A stretch of 64,000 bases of DNA, taken from contig NZ_LMUF01000006.1 of NCBI RefSeq assembly GCF_009766085.1, positions 62,001 through 126,000 on the forward strand, in the 5' to 3' direction. Positions 56,454-64,000 of this stretch are shown in pieces. The notes under the pieces were generated by a model. It did no database searches. It was not told the DNA's origin and was given only the letters and a program-made list of their open reading frames with translations. Made by a program: the position numbers and the translations under genes. The first letter of the stretch is position 1. Every line of letters begins with the position of its first letter. The stretch is from Burkholderia sp. S171. Lineage in GTDB: Bacteria > Pseudomonadota > Gammaproteobacteria > Burkholderiales > Burkholderiaceae.

Positions 56454-58883
56454 TTACGCTGCCCTTGTCTGCACTAATGCTTTTGTCGTTCCGTGGCTCG
56501 CCGCCGCCGAGGGCGGTGTTGCGCCCGGTTCGGCGGAATCTTCCGCGAGTTGCAGGAACAAAATCGAGATCTGCGCGCCTTCGATCACGTCAGGGGTCTT
56601 CGAACGATTGCGGATGTCGATGCGCGCGCCATGCTCGTCGACGATCTTCTTTACCGTTGCAAGACCCAGACCCGTGCCCTTCGCCTTCGTTGTCACATAA
56701 GGCTCGAACGCGCGCGAGAGAATTCGCGCGGGAAAACCAGAACCGTTATCCGATACCGTCAACCGCACCGCCACGCGGGCATGTCCGGAGGCATCGGGGT
56801 CGCCATATTCTACTGTCTTCGTTTCAAGCAGCACGCGCGGTGCGGCCACATCGGCCACCGCATCCTGCGCGTTCTGCAAAAGATTGTGGATCACCTGCCG
56901 AAGCTGCGTGGCATCGCCGCGAATCACGGGCAATTTTGTCAGCTCCACGGTGATATGACTCTTGCCCTCTTCAATGCCATACAACGTCAGCACTTCGGCC
57001 ACAAGCTCGTTGAGTTGCAGGTTGCCCAGGACAGCCGGCGGCGTACGCGCGTATTCGCGGAAGTCGTCGACCATCTGCTTCATTGCCTGAACCTGATTCA
57101 CGATGGTGGTCGCGCCGCGCTTGAGCACCTCGGCGTCCGCCGGAGCAAGCTTGTCGGCGAGCTTCATCTGCAACCGTTCCGCCGATAGCTGGATCGGCGT
57201 GAGCGGATTCTTGATCTCATGCGCGAGCCGCCGCGCCACTTCACCCCAGGCCACGGAACGCTGCGCCGAGATGACGTCGGAGATGTCGTCGAATACGACT
57301 ACATAGCCCGTGGTTTCAGCGTCATCGGTATCGCTTTCGGTAGGGGTCAGCAACTGCGTGCCGCGTACCAACAAGGTCAACGGGTCAGTCTCGCCGGGCA
57401 CCGGAACGGCGAGTTGCTGTTGCCAATGCCCACGGTCGCCAATAGGCCGGCCGCTGCCGCTTGCCGCTGCATCGCGATCCGCAAATGCCTTGCGCACCAT
57501 CGCGCCGAATTCGGACAGCACGCCGATCTGTTCAAGGGGCAAATTTAGCGACGCATTGAAAGGCTGCCGGAAGATCCGCTCGGCGCCGCGATTCGCCGTG
57601 GTCAGGCGAAACTGCCGGTCGAACACGAACACGCCAGCGGTCAGGTTCGCGAGAATGCTCTCGAGATAAGCCTTCGAATGTTCAAGCGCGATCCGGTTGT
57701 TCTCAACCGCCGCACGCGCTTCGGACAATTGCCGCGTCATTGCGTTGAACGACTGCGTGAGGAAACCGAGTTCGTCACGCGACTTCACTTCGCGCTTGGG
57801 CGTGTAATCGCCCTCGGCGACTTCCTTCGTGCCTTGCGCGAGCAGGAACAACGGCCGCGCGAGCTGATTGCCAAGCGCGAGCGCGAGCATCATCGCGATG
57901 AAGGTCGCGAGGAACAACGCCAGCGTCAGCGTGCCGATATACATCTTGCGCAAGCCGGTCCGTCCGAGCGCCTTTTCCTGATACTCGCGATACGCGCGCT
58001 GCACGGCGTCGGCATTGCGGGCGAGCCCGGTACTGACCGGTTGTTCGATCTGCAGGAAACGCTCGGTCGGCTGCAGTTCAGTGGTCGAACTATCGGGGAT
58101 CTTCACAATCACCCGCAGCCTCAACGCACCCTTTGGCCCCGTCTGACTCGAATCGCCGTCGACCTCGCCTTCAATAGCGCCATACGGCCTGCTGCGTGCC
58201 TGATTCAGTTGCAGCGGAGTGGGCAGGTCGTCGGGCACGAGCGCCGCGAAATTACTCGATGCCTGCGCCACCACGCGCACATCGGGCGCAGTACCGGAGC
58301 CGCTTCTCGCCGGCTCGACGATAGTCGCATCCTGCACGTTGAACTGATCGCGCAAGCGCAGCAGCGTAAGCGTGAGGCTGGTCGGATCGGCACTGGCGAG
58401 CTGATCGCCCATCAGGCGGCCTTTGTTCTGCAGATCGGACAGCGATGCATCAAGCATTCCGCGCCCGAGATTCAGCCCGGACGTAAGAGCGGTTTCCACG
58501 TTCACGTCGAACCATGACTCGATACTGCGCGACACGAACTGATACGACACCACGTAGATGATCCCGCCCGGCACGACCCCCACGAGCGCAAAGATAAACG
58601 CAAGTTTCGCGAGCAAGCGCGTGCCGAACTTGCCCTGTCGCACCCTGGTAATAATGATTACCACCAGCCCGATCACGATCAGAATCAGCACGACCGCCAC
58701 CGCGAGATTCGCCGCGTAGAGCCACTGGTAATAACGATCGAAGAACTCGGTGTTCGCGCTGGCCAAGGCCAGCATGACCAGCAGCAATATGGCCGTGAGC
58801 GCGACCGTTACCACGAGCACGCGAACCACGATGCCCGTCATGTTCGTGCGGCGCATCGGCCGGCGGCGTAGTTTATTTAGCAC
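56454..58883 (-). CDS. ntrY: NtrY-like sensor histidine kinase
   Basis: An 809-residue membrane kinase with several N-terminal helices, an extracytoplasmic region, HAMP domain (about 345-400), PAS domain (about 405-530), H-box with His555 in RLAHEIKNPLTP, and HATPase boxes NAQDAV, DNGSGFP and GTGLGLATVKK. NtrY/NtrX pairs sense nitrogen or redox signals in several groups. Start is uncertain: GTG 58883 overlaps DUF4390 by 11 bp, ATG 58856 leaves a 16-bp gap; neither has a clear ribosome site. Confidence 0.92.
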   Translation of the reverse strand: MLNKLRRRPMRRTNMTGIVVRVLVVTVALTAILLLVMLALASANTEFFDRYYQWLYAANLAVAVVLILIVIGLVVIIITRVRQGKFGTRLLAKLAFIFALVGVVPGGIIYVVSYQFVSRSIESWFDVNVETALTSGLNLGRGMLDASLSDLQNKGRLMGDQLASADPTSLTLTLLRLRDQFNVQDATIVEPARSGSGTAPDVRVVAQASSNFAALVPDDLPTPLQLNQARSRPYGAIEGEVDGDSSQTGPKGALRLRVIVKIPDSSTTELQPTERFLQIEQPVSTGLARNADAVQRAYREYQEKALGRTGLRKMYIGTLTLALFLATFIAMMLALALGNQLARPLFLLAQGTKEVAEGDYTPKREVKSRDELGFLTQSFNAMTRQLSEARAAVENNRIALEHSKAYLESILANLTAGVFVFDRQFRLTTANRGAERIFRQPFNASLNLPLEQIGVLSEFGAMVRKAFADRDAAASGSGRPIGDRGHWQQQLAVPVPGETDPLTLLVRGTQLLTPTESDTDDAETTGYVVVFDDISDVISAQRSVAWGEVARRLAHEIKNPLTPIQLSAERLQMKLADKLAPADAEVLKRGATTIVNQVQAMKQMVDDFREYARTPPAVLGNLQLNELVAEVLTLYGIEEGKSHITVELTKLPVIRGDATQLRQVIHNLLQNAQDAVADVAAPRVLLETKTVEYGDPDASGHARVAVRLTVSDNGSGFPARILSRAFEPYVTTKAKGTGLGLATVKKIVDEHGARIDIRNRSKTPDVIEGAQISILFLQLAEDSAEPGATPPSAAASHGTTKALVQTRAA

Positions 58884-59481
58884 TGGTCGCCGCCGTAAAA
58901 GTAAAACGCTTCCAGTCGGAAGAGAGATTCCAGTCGCGGTTGTTGACCGCGTCGATCTGGAACGGCTTGGGCATTAACGCAATGTCGAGTTGCATGCGCA
59001 CTGACGCGTTATAGGTTTCGCCGGACTTGACCTGGTTACGATCGATCACATGCCACGATGTCACGTGCTTGATGACAGCAAGCGCTTCCTCAAGCGTGGG
59101 GAAACCGAGCTGCAAGCCGCCTGTGGAGACTCGATATTCGCGTGTCAGGGGCTGAAACGAAAGCCGGATGCTTTGCGACACGCTCACCGGGTCTTCGTCG
59201 AACCAATACCAGCGCGGTCGCGACAAATCGAAATCGGTTGTGAAATACAGCGGCACGCCCTTGTTCACGGCGTCTTCAAGGCTGCTGTTGAGATCGAAGT
59301 CGAAACGAGCGTCGAGACTCCAGCCCGATCCGTCCGCCTGCAACGACGCGCGCTGCACAGCAATGGGGTCGGCCTGCGCGGCCGAAGCCGGCATGAACGC
59401 AAGCGCAAGGCTCAACAACATGGCCAGCACGGCCTGACCGGCAGGCGCGAGCCGCAGCGAGAAAAAACGTTTGATCGTCAC
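58873..59481 (-). CDS. DUF4390 family exported protein
   Basis: A 202-residue protein with a signal peptide (hydrophobic 15-31, likely cleavage near SAAQA) and a beta-rich DUF4390 domain. Function is unknown. It overlaps rsmB by 4 bp (ATGA) and ntrY by 11 bp if the GTG start is used. In beta-proteobacteria this gene is regularly found next to ntrY, suggesting it could influence signal sensing in the periplasm. Confidence 0.85.
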   Translation of the reverse strand: MTIKRFFSLRLAPAGQAVLAMLLSLALAFMPASAAQADPIAVQRASLQADGSGWSLDARFDFDLNSSLEDAVNKGVPLYFTTDFDLSRPRWYWFDEDPVSVSQSIRLSFQPLTREYRVSTGGLQLGFPTLEEALAVIKHVTSWHVIDRNQVKSGETYNASVRMQLDIALMPKPFQIDAVNNRDWNLSSDWKRFTFTAATSAK

Positions 59482-60962
59482 CGTTTCTGAAAGCGCGCGT
59501 AGAAGAATCCGTCATGGTCCGCAAAGGCTTCCGCGTCCCGCGTCGATGTTGAGCAGGTACGTTGCGCCTCGCCTGAATTGTCCGTCAGCGAGTTCGTAAC
59601 CGGGTCCGGTGATACTTGCGAACCAGCCGCGCCGGTGCGGCTGGCTGTCGGCAATAGTTGCCCCGGCGCGTCCAATCGTACCGCATCTTCGTGCACCTCT
59701 CCAAACCACTGCGCCTGCAACTCGCCCTCTTCGGGGAAGATCGAGCACGTAACGTAAAGCAACTCGCCGCCGGTCGCGACCAGCGGCCAGAGCGCGGAGA
59801 GAATGCGGCGCTGCTCTTCGACCAACGCGGCAATGTCAGTGGGACGGCGCAGCCAGCGAATGTCAGGATGACGCCGTACGATTCCCGATGCCGAACACGG
59901 CACGTCGGCAAGAATACGATCGAACGGATCGCCGTCCGACCAGCCCGACGGTTCACCGGCATCGCCTACGCGAATTTCCGCCTGCACGCTCAGGCGCTGC
60001 AGGTTCTCGCCGATACGCCGTGCGCGTCCCGGATCGCTTTCTACCGCGATCAACTCGACGTTCGCCAGTTCCAGCACGTGACCCGTCTTGCCACCGGGTG
60101 CAGCGCAGGCGTCGAGCACGCGCATGCCGTCTCGTGCGTTCAGCAACTGTGCGGCGAGTTGCGCGCCGGCGTCCTGAACCGAGACGACGCCGTCAGCAAA
60201 ACCGGGGATCTTGTCGACCGCCATCGGGGTCTTGAGGCGTACAGCGTGGAGGCCGGCCGCGTCCGCCTCTATGTTCTCGGCCTTGAGGACGTCGAGATAT
60301 TGCGCGACGCTCATGCGCCGCGCGTTCACGCGCAACGTGAGCGGCCCTTGCCGATTACCGGCGTCCAGGATGTTTTCCCATTCGTCAGGCTGGCTGCGCT
60401 TGACCGCGTCGATCCACCACGCGGGATAGTTGAAGCGGACGACCGGGTTGCTTTGAACCTCGGCGAGTAACGCTTCACGCTCACGCAGGAACGAGCGCAG
60501 CACCGCGTTGACCAGGCCCTTCGCAAACGCGAATTCGTGCCTCGCGGCGATCGCGTTGACGGCTTGATCGACAACGGTGAAAGGTGTGTACGCGGCGTTG
60601 GCTTCGTCATCGACAAGCAGCGCGAACGCGCAGGCCATCACATTCGATACATGCGGCGGCGGCGCCTTGCGCACCAGTTTCGCGAGCAGCGCGTCGGCCA
60701 CGGCGAGACGCCTCAGCGTGCGGTACGCAATGTCCTGCGTCGCCCCGCGCGATACCGCTACATGCGTTGCCGCGATAACCGTCTGCAAGGCTGCGGGCAG
60801 CGCCGAACCGGCACGCACCGCGCCGACCGCTTGCGCGGCGGCATCGAGCGCGAACGCAAGTGAATCGGGAGCGAGCTGAAGCGTGGCCAGACGGGCGTCG
60901 GACGACGTTCGGCTGCTATCCGCCGATGAAATGGCGCGGCGTCGGGAAGGCTTTTCGGTCAT
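59478..60962 (-). CDS. rsmB: 16S rRNA (cytosine-967-C5)-methyltransferase
   Basis: A 494-residue RsmB: N-terminal NusB-like RNA-binding domain (about 30-170) and C-terminal Fmu methyltransferase domain with DACAAPGGKTGHVLEL (SAM motif I), the PCS motif in ADVPCSASGIVRRHPDIRW and catalytic Cys406 in VTCSIFPEEG. Between residues about 435 and 480 it has a Ser/Thr-rich insertion before the final GFFYARFQKR. ATG 60962 is chosen over an extension 14 codons upstream since it fits the usual start; no strong ribosome site for either. Confidence 0.93.
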   Translation of the reverse strand: MTEKPSRRRAISSADSSRTSSDARLATLQLAPDSLAFALDAAAQAVGAVRAGSALPAALQTVIAATHVAVSRGATQDIAYRTLRRLAVADALLAKLVRKAPPPHVSNVMACAFALLVDDEANAAYTPFTVVDQAVNAIAARHEFAFAKGLVNAVLRSFLREREALLAEVQSNPVVRFNYPAWWIDAVKRSQPDEWENILDAGNRQGPLTLRVNARRMSVAQYLDVLKAENIEADAAGLHAVRLKTPMAVDKIPGFADGVVSVQDAGAQLAAQLLNARDGMRVLDACAAPGGKTGHVLELANVELIAVESDPGRARRIGENLQRLSVQAEIRVGDAGEPSGWSDGDPFDRILADVPCSASGIVRRHPDIRWLRRPTDIAALVEEQRRILSALWPLVATGGELLYVTCSIFPEEGELQAQWFGEVHEDAVRLDAPGQLLPTASRTGAAGSQVSPDPVTNSLTDNSGEAQRTCSTSTRDAEAFADHDGFFYARFQKR

Positions 60963-61108
60963 GTCGGGGCGAAGGCGTTCGAGCCGGCCGATGCCGGTCC
61001 GCACAAACGAAGCATTGTAACTTGCGAGGGGTTTAGCCCGAGATTGGGACCCGGATGCTGGCCGAACGGCCGGGATTGGAGGCAGCCCGCTGTTTATCGT
61101 TTATGACA

Positions 61109-61136
61109 AAATCCATCGTCGCTTGCGCGGCGATGG
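61109..61136 (-). terminator. Probable terminator after htpX
   Basis: A 10-bp stem with one G-U pair (61113-61122 with 61127-61136), 4-base loop, followed on the minus strand by ATTTTG. Confidence 0.6.
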
Positions 61137-61166
61137 GTCCGTGGCTGCGGCCTTAGACAGGCACCA

Positions 61167-62024
61167 TCACTCCATCCGCCCGGTTCGCGCCATCTCCATC
61201 AAGCGTGCGACACGCTCCTCGGTGGCCGGGTGCGTGGAAAAAAGCTTGGAGATGCCGCCGCCCGCCAGCGGGTTCATGATCATCATCTGCGCGGTCGCGG
61301 GATGCTGCTCGGCGGTCGGGAACGGGACGCCCGCCGCATACGCGTGGATTTTCTCGAGCGCGCTGGCGAGCGCTTGCGGATCGCCGGAAATCTGCGCGCC
61401 GCCGCGATCGGCTTCGAATTCCCGCGCCCTCGATATCGCCATCTGGATCAGCGCACCCGCCAGCGGCGCCAGCATGGCGACAGCAATACTGGCGATCGGG
61501 TTGCTGCGCCGGCCGTCGGAATCCCGGCCGCCAAAGAACATGGCGAAGTTGGCCAGCGCCGAGATCGCACCGGCCATGGTCGCCGACACCGTCGAGATCA
61601 AGATGTCGCGGTGCTTCACGTGCGCCAACTCATGCGCCATCACGCCGCGCAATTCGCGCTCGGACAACACCCGCAAGATGCCGGTTGTTGCCGCGACCGC
61701 CGCGTGCTCCGGATTGCGCCCGGTTGCGAACGCGTTAGGCGCGTTTTCGTCGATGAGATACACCTTCGGCATGGGCAGTTGCGCCCGCGTGGCGAGCTCG
61801 CGAACCATCCGATAAAACTGCGGCGCGCTGGCTTCGTCGACTTCCTGTGCGTTGTACATCTTCAGCACGAGCTTGTCGGAGAACCAGTACGAGAAGAAAT
61901 TCATGGCGAGGGCGACGAGCAACGCAAGCATCATCCCCTTGCTGCCGCCGATCATTCCTCCGATCACGACAAAAAGGGCCGTGATCGCTGCCATCAGCAT
62001 CGCCGTTTTGACCCAATTGAACAT
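61167..62024 (-). CDS. htpX: Protease HtpX
   Basis: A 285-residue inner-membrane M48B zinc protease for membrane-protein quality control. Seen: two N-terminal helices (5-26 and 31-47), zinc motif HELAH with His131, Glu132 and His135, third ligand in REFEADRGG, and two more hydrophobic segments around 150-195. Length near E. coli HtpX (293). Its expression is commonly heat- or envelope-stress-linked; no such promoter element was picked out here. Confidence 0.95.
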   Translation of the reverse strand: MFNWVKTAMLMAAITALFVVIGGMIGGSKGMMLALLVALAMNFFSYWFSDKLVLKMYNAQEVDEASAPQFYRMVRELATRAQLPMPKVYLIDENAPNAFATGRNPEHAAVAATTGILRVLSERELRGVMAHELAHVKHRDILISTVSATMAGAISALANFAMFFGGRDSDGRRSNPIASIAVAMLAPLAGALIQMAISRAREFEADRGGAQISGDPQALASALEKIHAYAAGVPFPTAEQHPATAQMMIMNPLAGGGISKLFSTHPATEERVARLMEMARTGRME

Positions 62025-62169
62025 GTCTTGAACTCCTCACCCAATATCAATGCGCTGTAAGCGCGAACGGCCGAAGCGGCCTTTTTGCCCAACCGAACAA
62101 TCGTTCAGCGATAAGTCAGCCACAGATTGTAAGCAAAATGTTAGATAAGGGCATCCCGGAAAAATTCAA

Positions 62170-62823
62170 TCACCTGTGCGAAGTCGCCAGCTTGATGCCC
62201 AATCCGACGAATGCGCTGCCCACCACCCTGTCCAGCCATAGCTTGACGCTCGGTTTGCCGGAGAAGCGTTTCGTCACGCTACCCGCAATCCACGCCACAA
62301 ACGTGTTCCAGAAGGTGCTGACCAGCACGAACACGAAACCGAGCGCGAGGAACGCAAGGGTTTTGTGCGCGCTGTCGACGGCAACGAATTGCGGGATGAA
62401 TGAGACGAAAAACAGCACCACTTTCGGGTTCAGCACGTTCGTAACGAAGCCTTGTGTGAAGAGCTGCTGCAGCGATTTTGGCGCAGCGCGAACGCGGGTT
62501 GCTTCACTCTGCTCGTTGCGGGTTTTCGCGGCGGCTGGCTTCGCGAAGATCAGCCGCACGCCAAGATAGATCAGATAAATCGCACCCGCGAACTTGACGA
62601 CGGTGAATGCCGTCACCGATGCAGCCAGCAACGCCGTCAGCCCAAACGCGCAGGCTAGCGTATGCACGATGCAGCCGAGAGCAATGCCCAGCGCCGACAC
62701 CACGCCCGCGCCCCGTCCTTGAGCAACGCTTCGGCCAACGATGTACGCCGTATCCGGCCCCGGCGTAACGCTGAGCAACATAACCGCGACGATAAACAGC
62801 GTGAAACCGGTGATTCCAAGCAT
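62170..62823 (-). CDS. LysE family amino-acid exporter
   Basis: A 217-residue membrane protein with about six helices. Seen: SVTPGPDTAYIVGRSVAQGR near the N-terminus, the PGPD motif typical of LysE/RhtB exporters, GAIYLIYLGVRLI, and FVTNVLNPKVVLFFVSFIPQF. RhtB-type members export amino acids such as homoserine, threonine or leucine; the substrate is not fixed. It lies alone between fmt and htpX, same strand. Confidence 0.88.
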   Translation of the reverse strand: MLGITGFTLFIVAVMLLSVTPGPDTAYIVGRSVAQGRGAGVVSALGIALGCIVHTLACAFGLTALLAASVTAFTVVKFAGAIYLIYLGVRLIFAKPAAAKTRNEQSEATRVRAAPKSLQQLFTQGFVTNVLNPKVVLFFVSFIPQFVAVDSAHKTLAFLALGFVFVLVSTFWNTFVAWIAGSVTKRFSGKPSVKLWLDRVVGSAFVGLGIKLATSHR

Positions 62824-62912
62824 CGCGGGACCTTTGTCTCGTTTTTTTTGGCTGGCGTTAGCGGTGTCAGCGACGGCGCGGGAAATAGGCGAAAACCAAC
62901 GCGGACAGCGTT

Positions 62913-63905
62913 TCAGGCACCCGGCGCGACTTTCTGAAGTTCGAATCGCTGCCCTTTAACAATAGGCGATCCAGCGAGAAACTCGCGCACGGGAAGTCGT
63001 TTGCCGCCGGGCTTTTGCAACTGCGTAAGTCGCAGGCCGCCTTGACCGCACGCCACCACGACGCCCTCCGCGCCGCTGTCCACAATCACGCCGGCGTCGG
63101 CATCACTCGTCAGTTCCACCGGCTCTGCAGACCAGATCTTCACGACGACGCCATCGAGCGTTCCAAATGCACCGGGAAACGGATCGAACGCGCGAATCTG
63201 ACGCGCCAGCATGCTCGCCGGCCGGCGCCAGTCGAGCGCCGCTTCGTGCTTGGCAATCTTCTCAGCGTATGTCGCGCCGTCTTGCGGCTGCGGTGTGACG
63301 GGCAAGGCGCCGTCCCGCTCGATATCGCGCAACGCTTCGACGATCAGATCAGCGCCGAGTTGCGCCATCCGGTCGTGCAGCGTGGCGGTGGTGTCGGTGG
63401 GCATGATCGCGATGTGACCTTTGACGATCATCGCGCCGGTGTCGAGCCCTGCATCCATTTGCATCAGCGTGATGCCCGTCTCGGCGTCACCGGCTTCAAG
63501 CGCACGATGAATCGGCGCTGCGCCTCGCCAGCGGGGCAACAGCGAACCGTGAATATTGATTGCACCCAGCGGCGGGATGTCGAGCACTTCCTGCGGCAGG
63601 ATCAGCCCGTACGCCGCAACCACCATCACGTCGTGCGGCGTAGCCTTCAACAGTTCAATAGCAGCGGCAGCTTCCTCGGGATACTTGCCCTTGCGCCGCA
63701 ACGATGTCGGCTGCGCTACCGGCAAGCCGTGCTCGATCGCGAAGCGCTTCACCGGCCCCGCGGCCAGTTTCATCCCCCGCCCCGCCGGCCGGTCCGGCTG
63801 CGTCAACACCAGCGGCACATGGAAACCCGCCGAATGAATGGCGGCCAGCGCGGCAGCGGCAAATTCAGGTGTTCCAGCAAATACGACACGCAGCGATTGA
63901 GTCAT
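62913..63905 (-). CDS. fmt: Methionyl-tRNA formyltransferase
   Basis: A 330-residue Fmt that formylates initiator Met-tRNA. Seen: [12 protein letters not shown] at the N-terminus, [21 protein letters not shown] with the catalytic Asn/His and the [12 protein letters not shown] signature, DAGLDTGAM with the catalytic Asp, and the C-terminal OB-like domain. ATG 63905 starts [11 protein letters not shown]; an ATG six codons upstream is less fitting. The def gene lies directly upstream at the window edge. Confidence 0.96.
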   Translation of the reverse strand: MTQSLRVVFAGTPEFAAAALAAIHSAGFHVPLVLTQPDRPAGRGMKLAAGPVKRFAIEHGLPVAQPTSLRRKGKYPEEAAAAIELLKATPHDVMVVAAYGLILPQEVLDIPPLGAINIHGSLLPRWRGAAPIHRALEAGDAETGITLMQMDAGLDTGAMIVKGHIAIMPTDTTATLHDRMAQLGADLIVEALRDIERDGALPVTPQPQDGATYAEKIAKHEAALDWRRPASMLARQIRAFDPFPGAFGTLDGVVVKIWSAEPVELTSDADAGVIVDSGAEGVVVACGQGGLRLTQLQKPGGKRLPVREFLAGSPIVKGQRFELQKVAPGA

Positions 63906-63954
63906 CGATTCAGCAACCTGCAAATTCCAGCATCCATCTTAGTGAATCGACGCG

Positions 63955-64000
63955 TCACAGCGCCTTTTCGAGCTTTCTCATCTTGCCGCGAATTCGGGTC
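63955..64000 (-). CDS. def: Peptide deformylase, C-terminal fragment
   Basis: Only the last 14 or so codons lie inside the window. They read TRIRGKMRKLEKAL then TGA (63957-63955), which resembles the basic C-terminal helix of peptide deformylases, and def normally precedes fmt. The rest is outside the window; the call rests mainly on that tail and gene order. Confidence 0.65.
   Translation of the reverse strand, partial: TRIRGKMRKLEKAL

Noticed and set aside
62070..62095. Terminator GGCCGAAGCGGCC followed by TTTTT between htpX and the LysE gene
   Set aside because: The T run is on the plus strand while both genes run on the minus strand, and the stem is only five base pairs.

Overview
The window looks like a core chromosomal segment of a Burkholderiaceae beta-proteobacterium, most likely Caballeronia or Paraburkholderia. 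This rests on gene content and order (rsmB-DUF4390-ntrY-ntrX, mreBCD-mrdA-rodA beside gatCAB, hslVU beside a RegB/RegA-type pair, metK divergent from an LpxL-type acyltransferase followed by dapF-DUF484-xerC, fmt-def at the right edge) and on the protein sequences. No rRNA, CRISPR array, phage or transposase gene was seen.

Layout. 0.1-0.9 kb: a lone glycosyltransferase-like gene. 0.9-9.3 kb (minus strand): a CoxSLM-type molybdenum hydroxylase operon, coxS-coxL-coxM-coxD-coxE-coxG-xdhC. CoxL carries AYRGAGR at the active-site loop (form II), so the substrate need not be CO. The operon is split by about 970 bp that holds a large inverted repeat with two arms of about 275 bp. 9.5-10.5 kb: a PAAR protein overlapping a lipoprotein-like gene, with lower apparent GC than its surroundings. 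10.7-17 kb: amino-acid permease, ferredoxin-NADP reductase, aldo/keto reductase, MscS channel, DUF3185 membrane protein, PhyH-type dioxygenase.

18-25.7 kb: metK, whose leader holds a perfect 14-bp hairpin covering the Shine-Dalgarno sequence and touching the GTG start; divergent lpxL, dapF, DUF484 and xerC; then an RlmI-like methyltransferase and a His-rich COG0523 GTPase. 26.5-33.4 kb: dksA, hslVU, the RegA/RegB-like pair, a TPR/glycosyltransferase-9-like protein and a small CWC cysteine-rich protein. 33.6-41.3 kb: argB, HAD nucleotidase, metX-metW, ampG-M48 protease, exonuclease III, PPK2.

41.4-51.7 kb: gatCAB (minus strand), divergent from the rod-shape cluster mreB-mreC-mreD-mrdA-rodA. 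51.8-55.3 kb: Sel1-repeat protein with an HpcH-type aldolase, then queC-queE-queD for 7-deazaguanine synthesis. 55.6 kb: tRNA-Phe with an acceptor-stem mismatch. 55.7-61 kb: rsmB-DUF4390-ntrY-ntrX, where NtrX has no AAA+ domain. 61-64 kb: htpX, a LysE exporter, fmt and the last codons of def.

Most of the window is housekeeping. The stretches that stand out are the inverted repeat inside the cox operon, the metK leader, the PAAR island, and structured intergenic DNA near 13.6 kb. All coordinates, motifs and repeat alignments were read by eye; no search or folding program was run.
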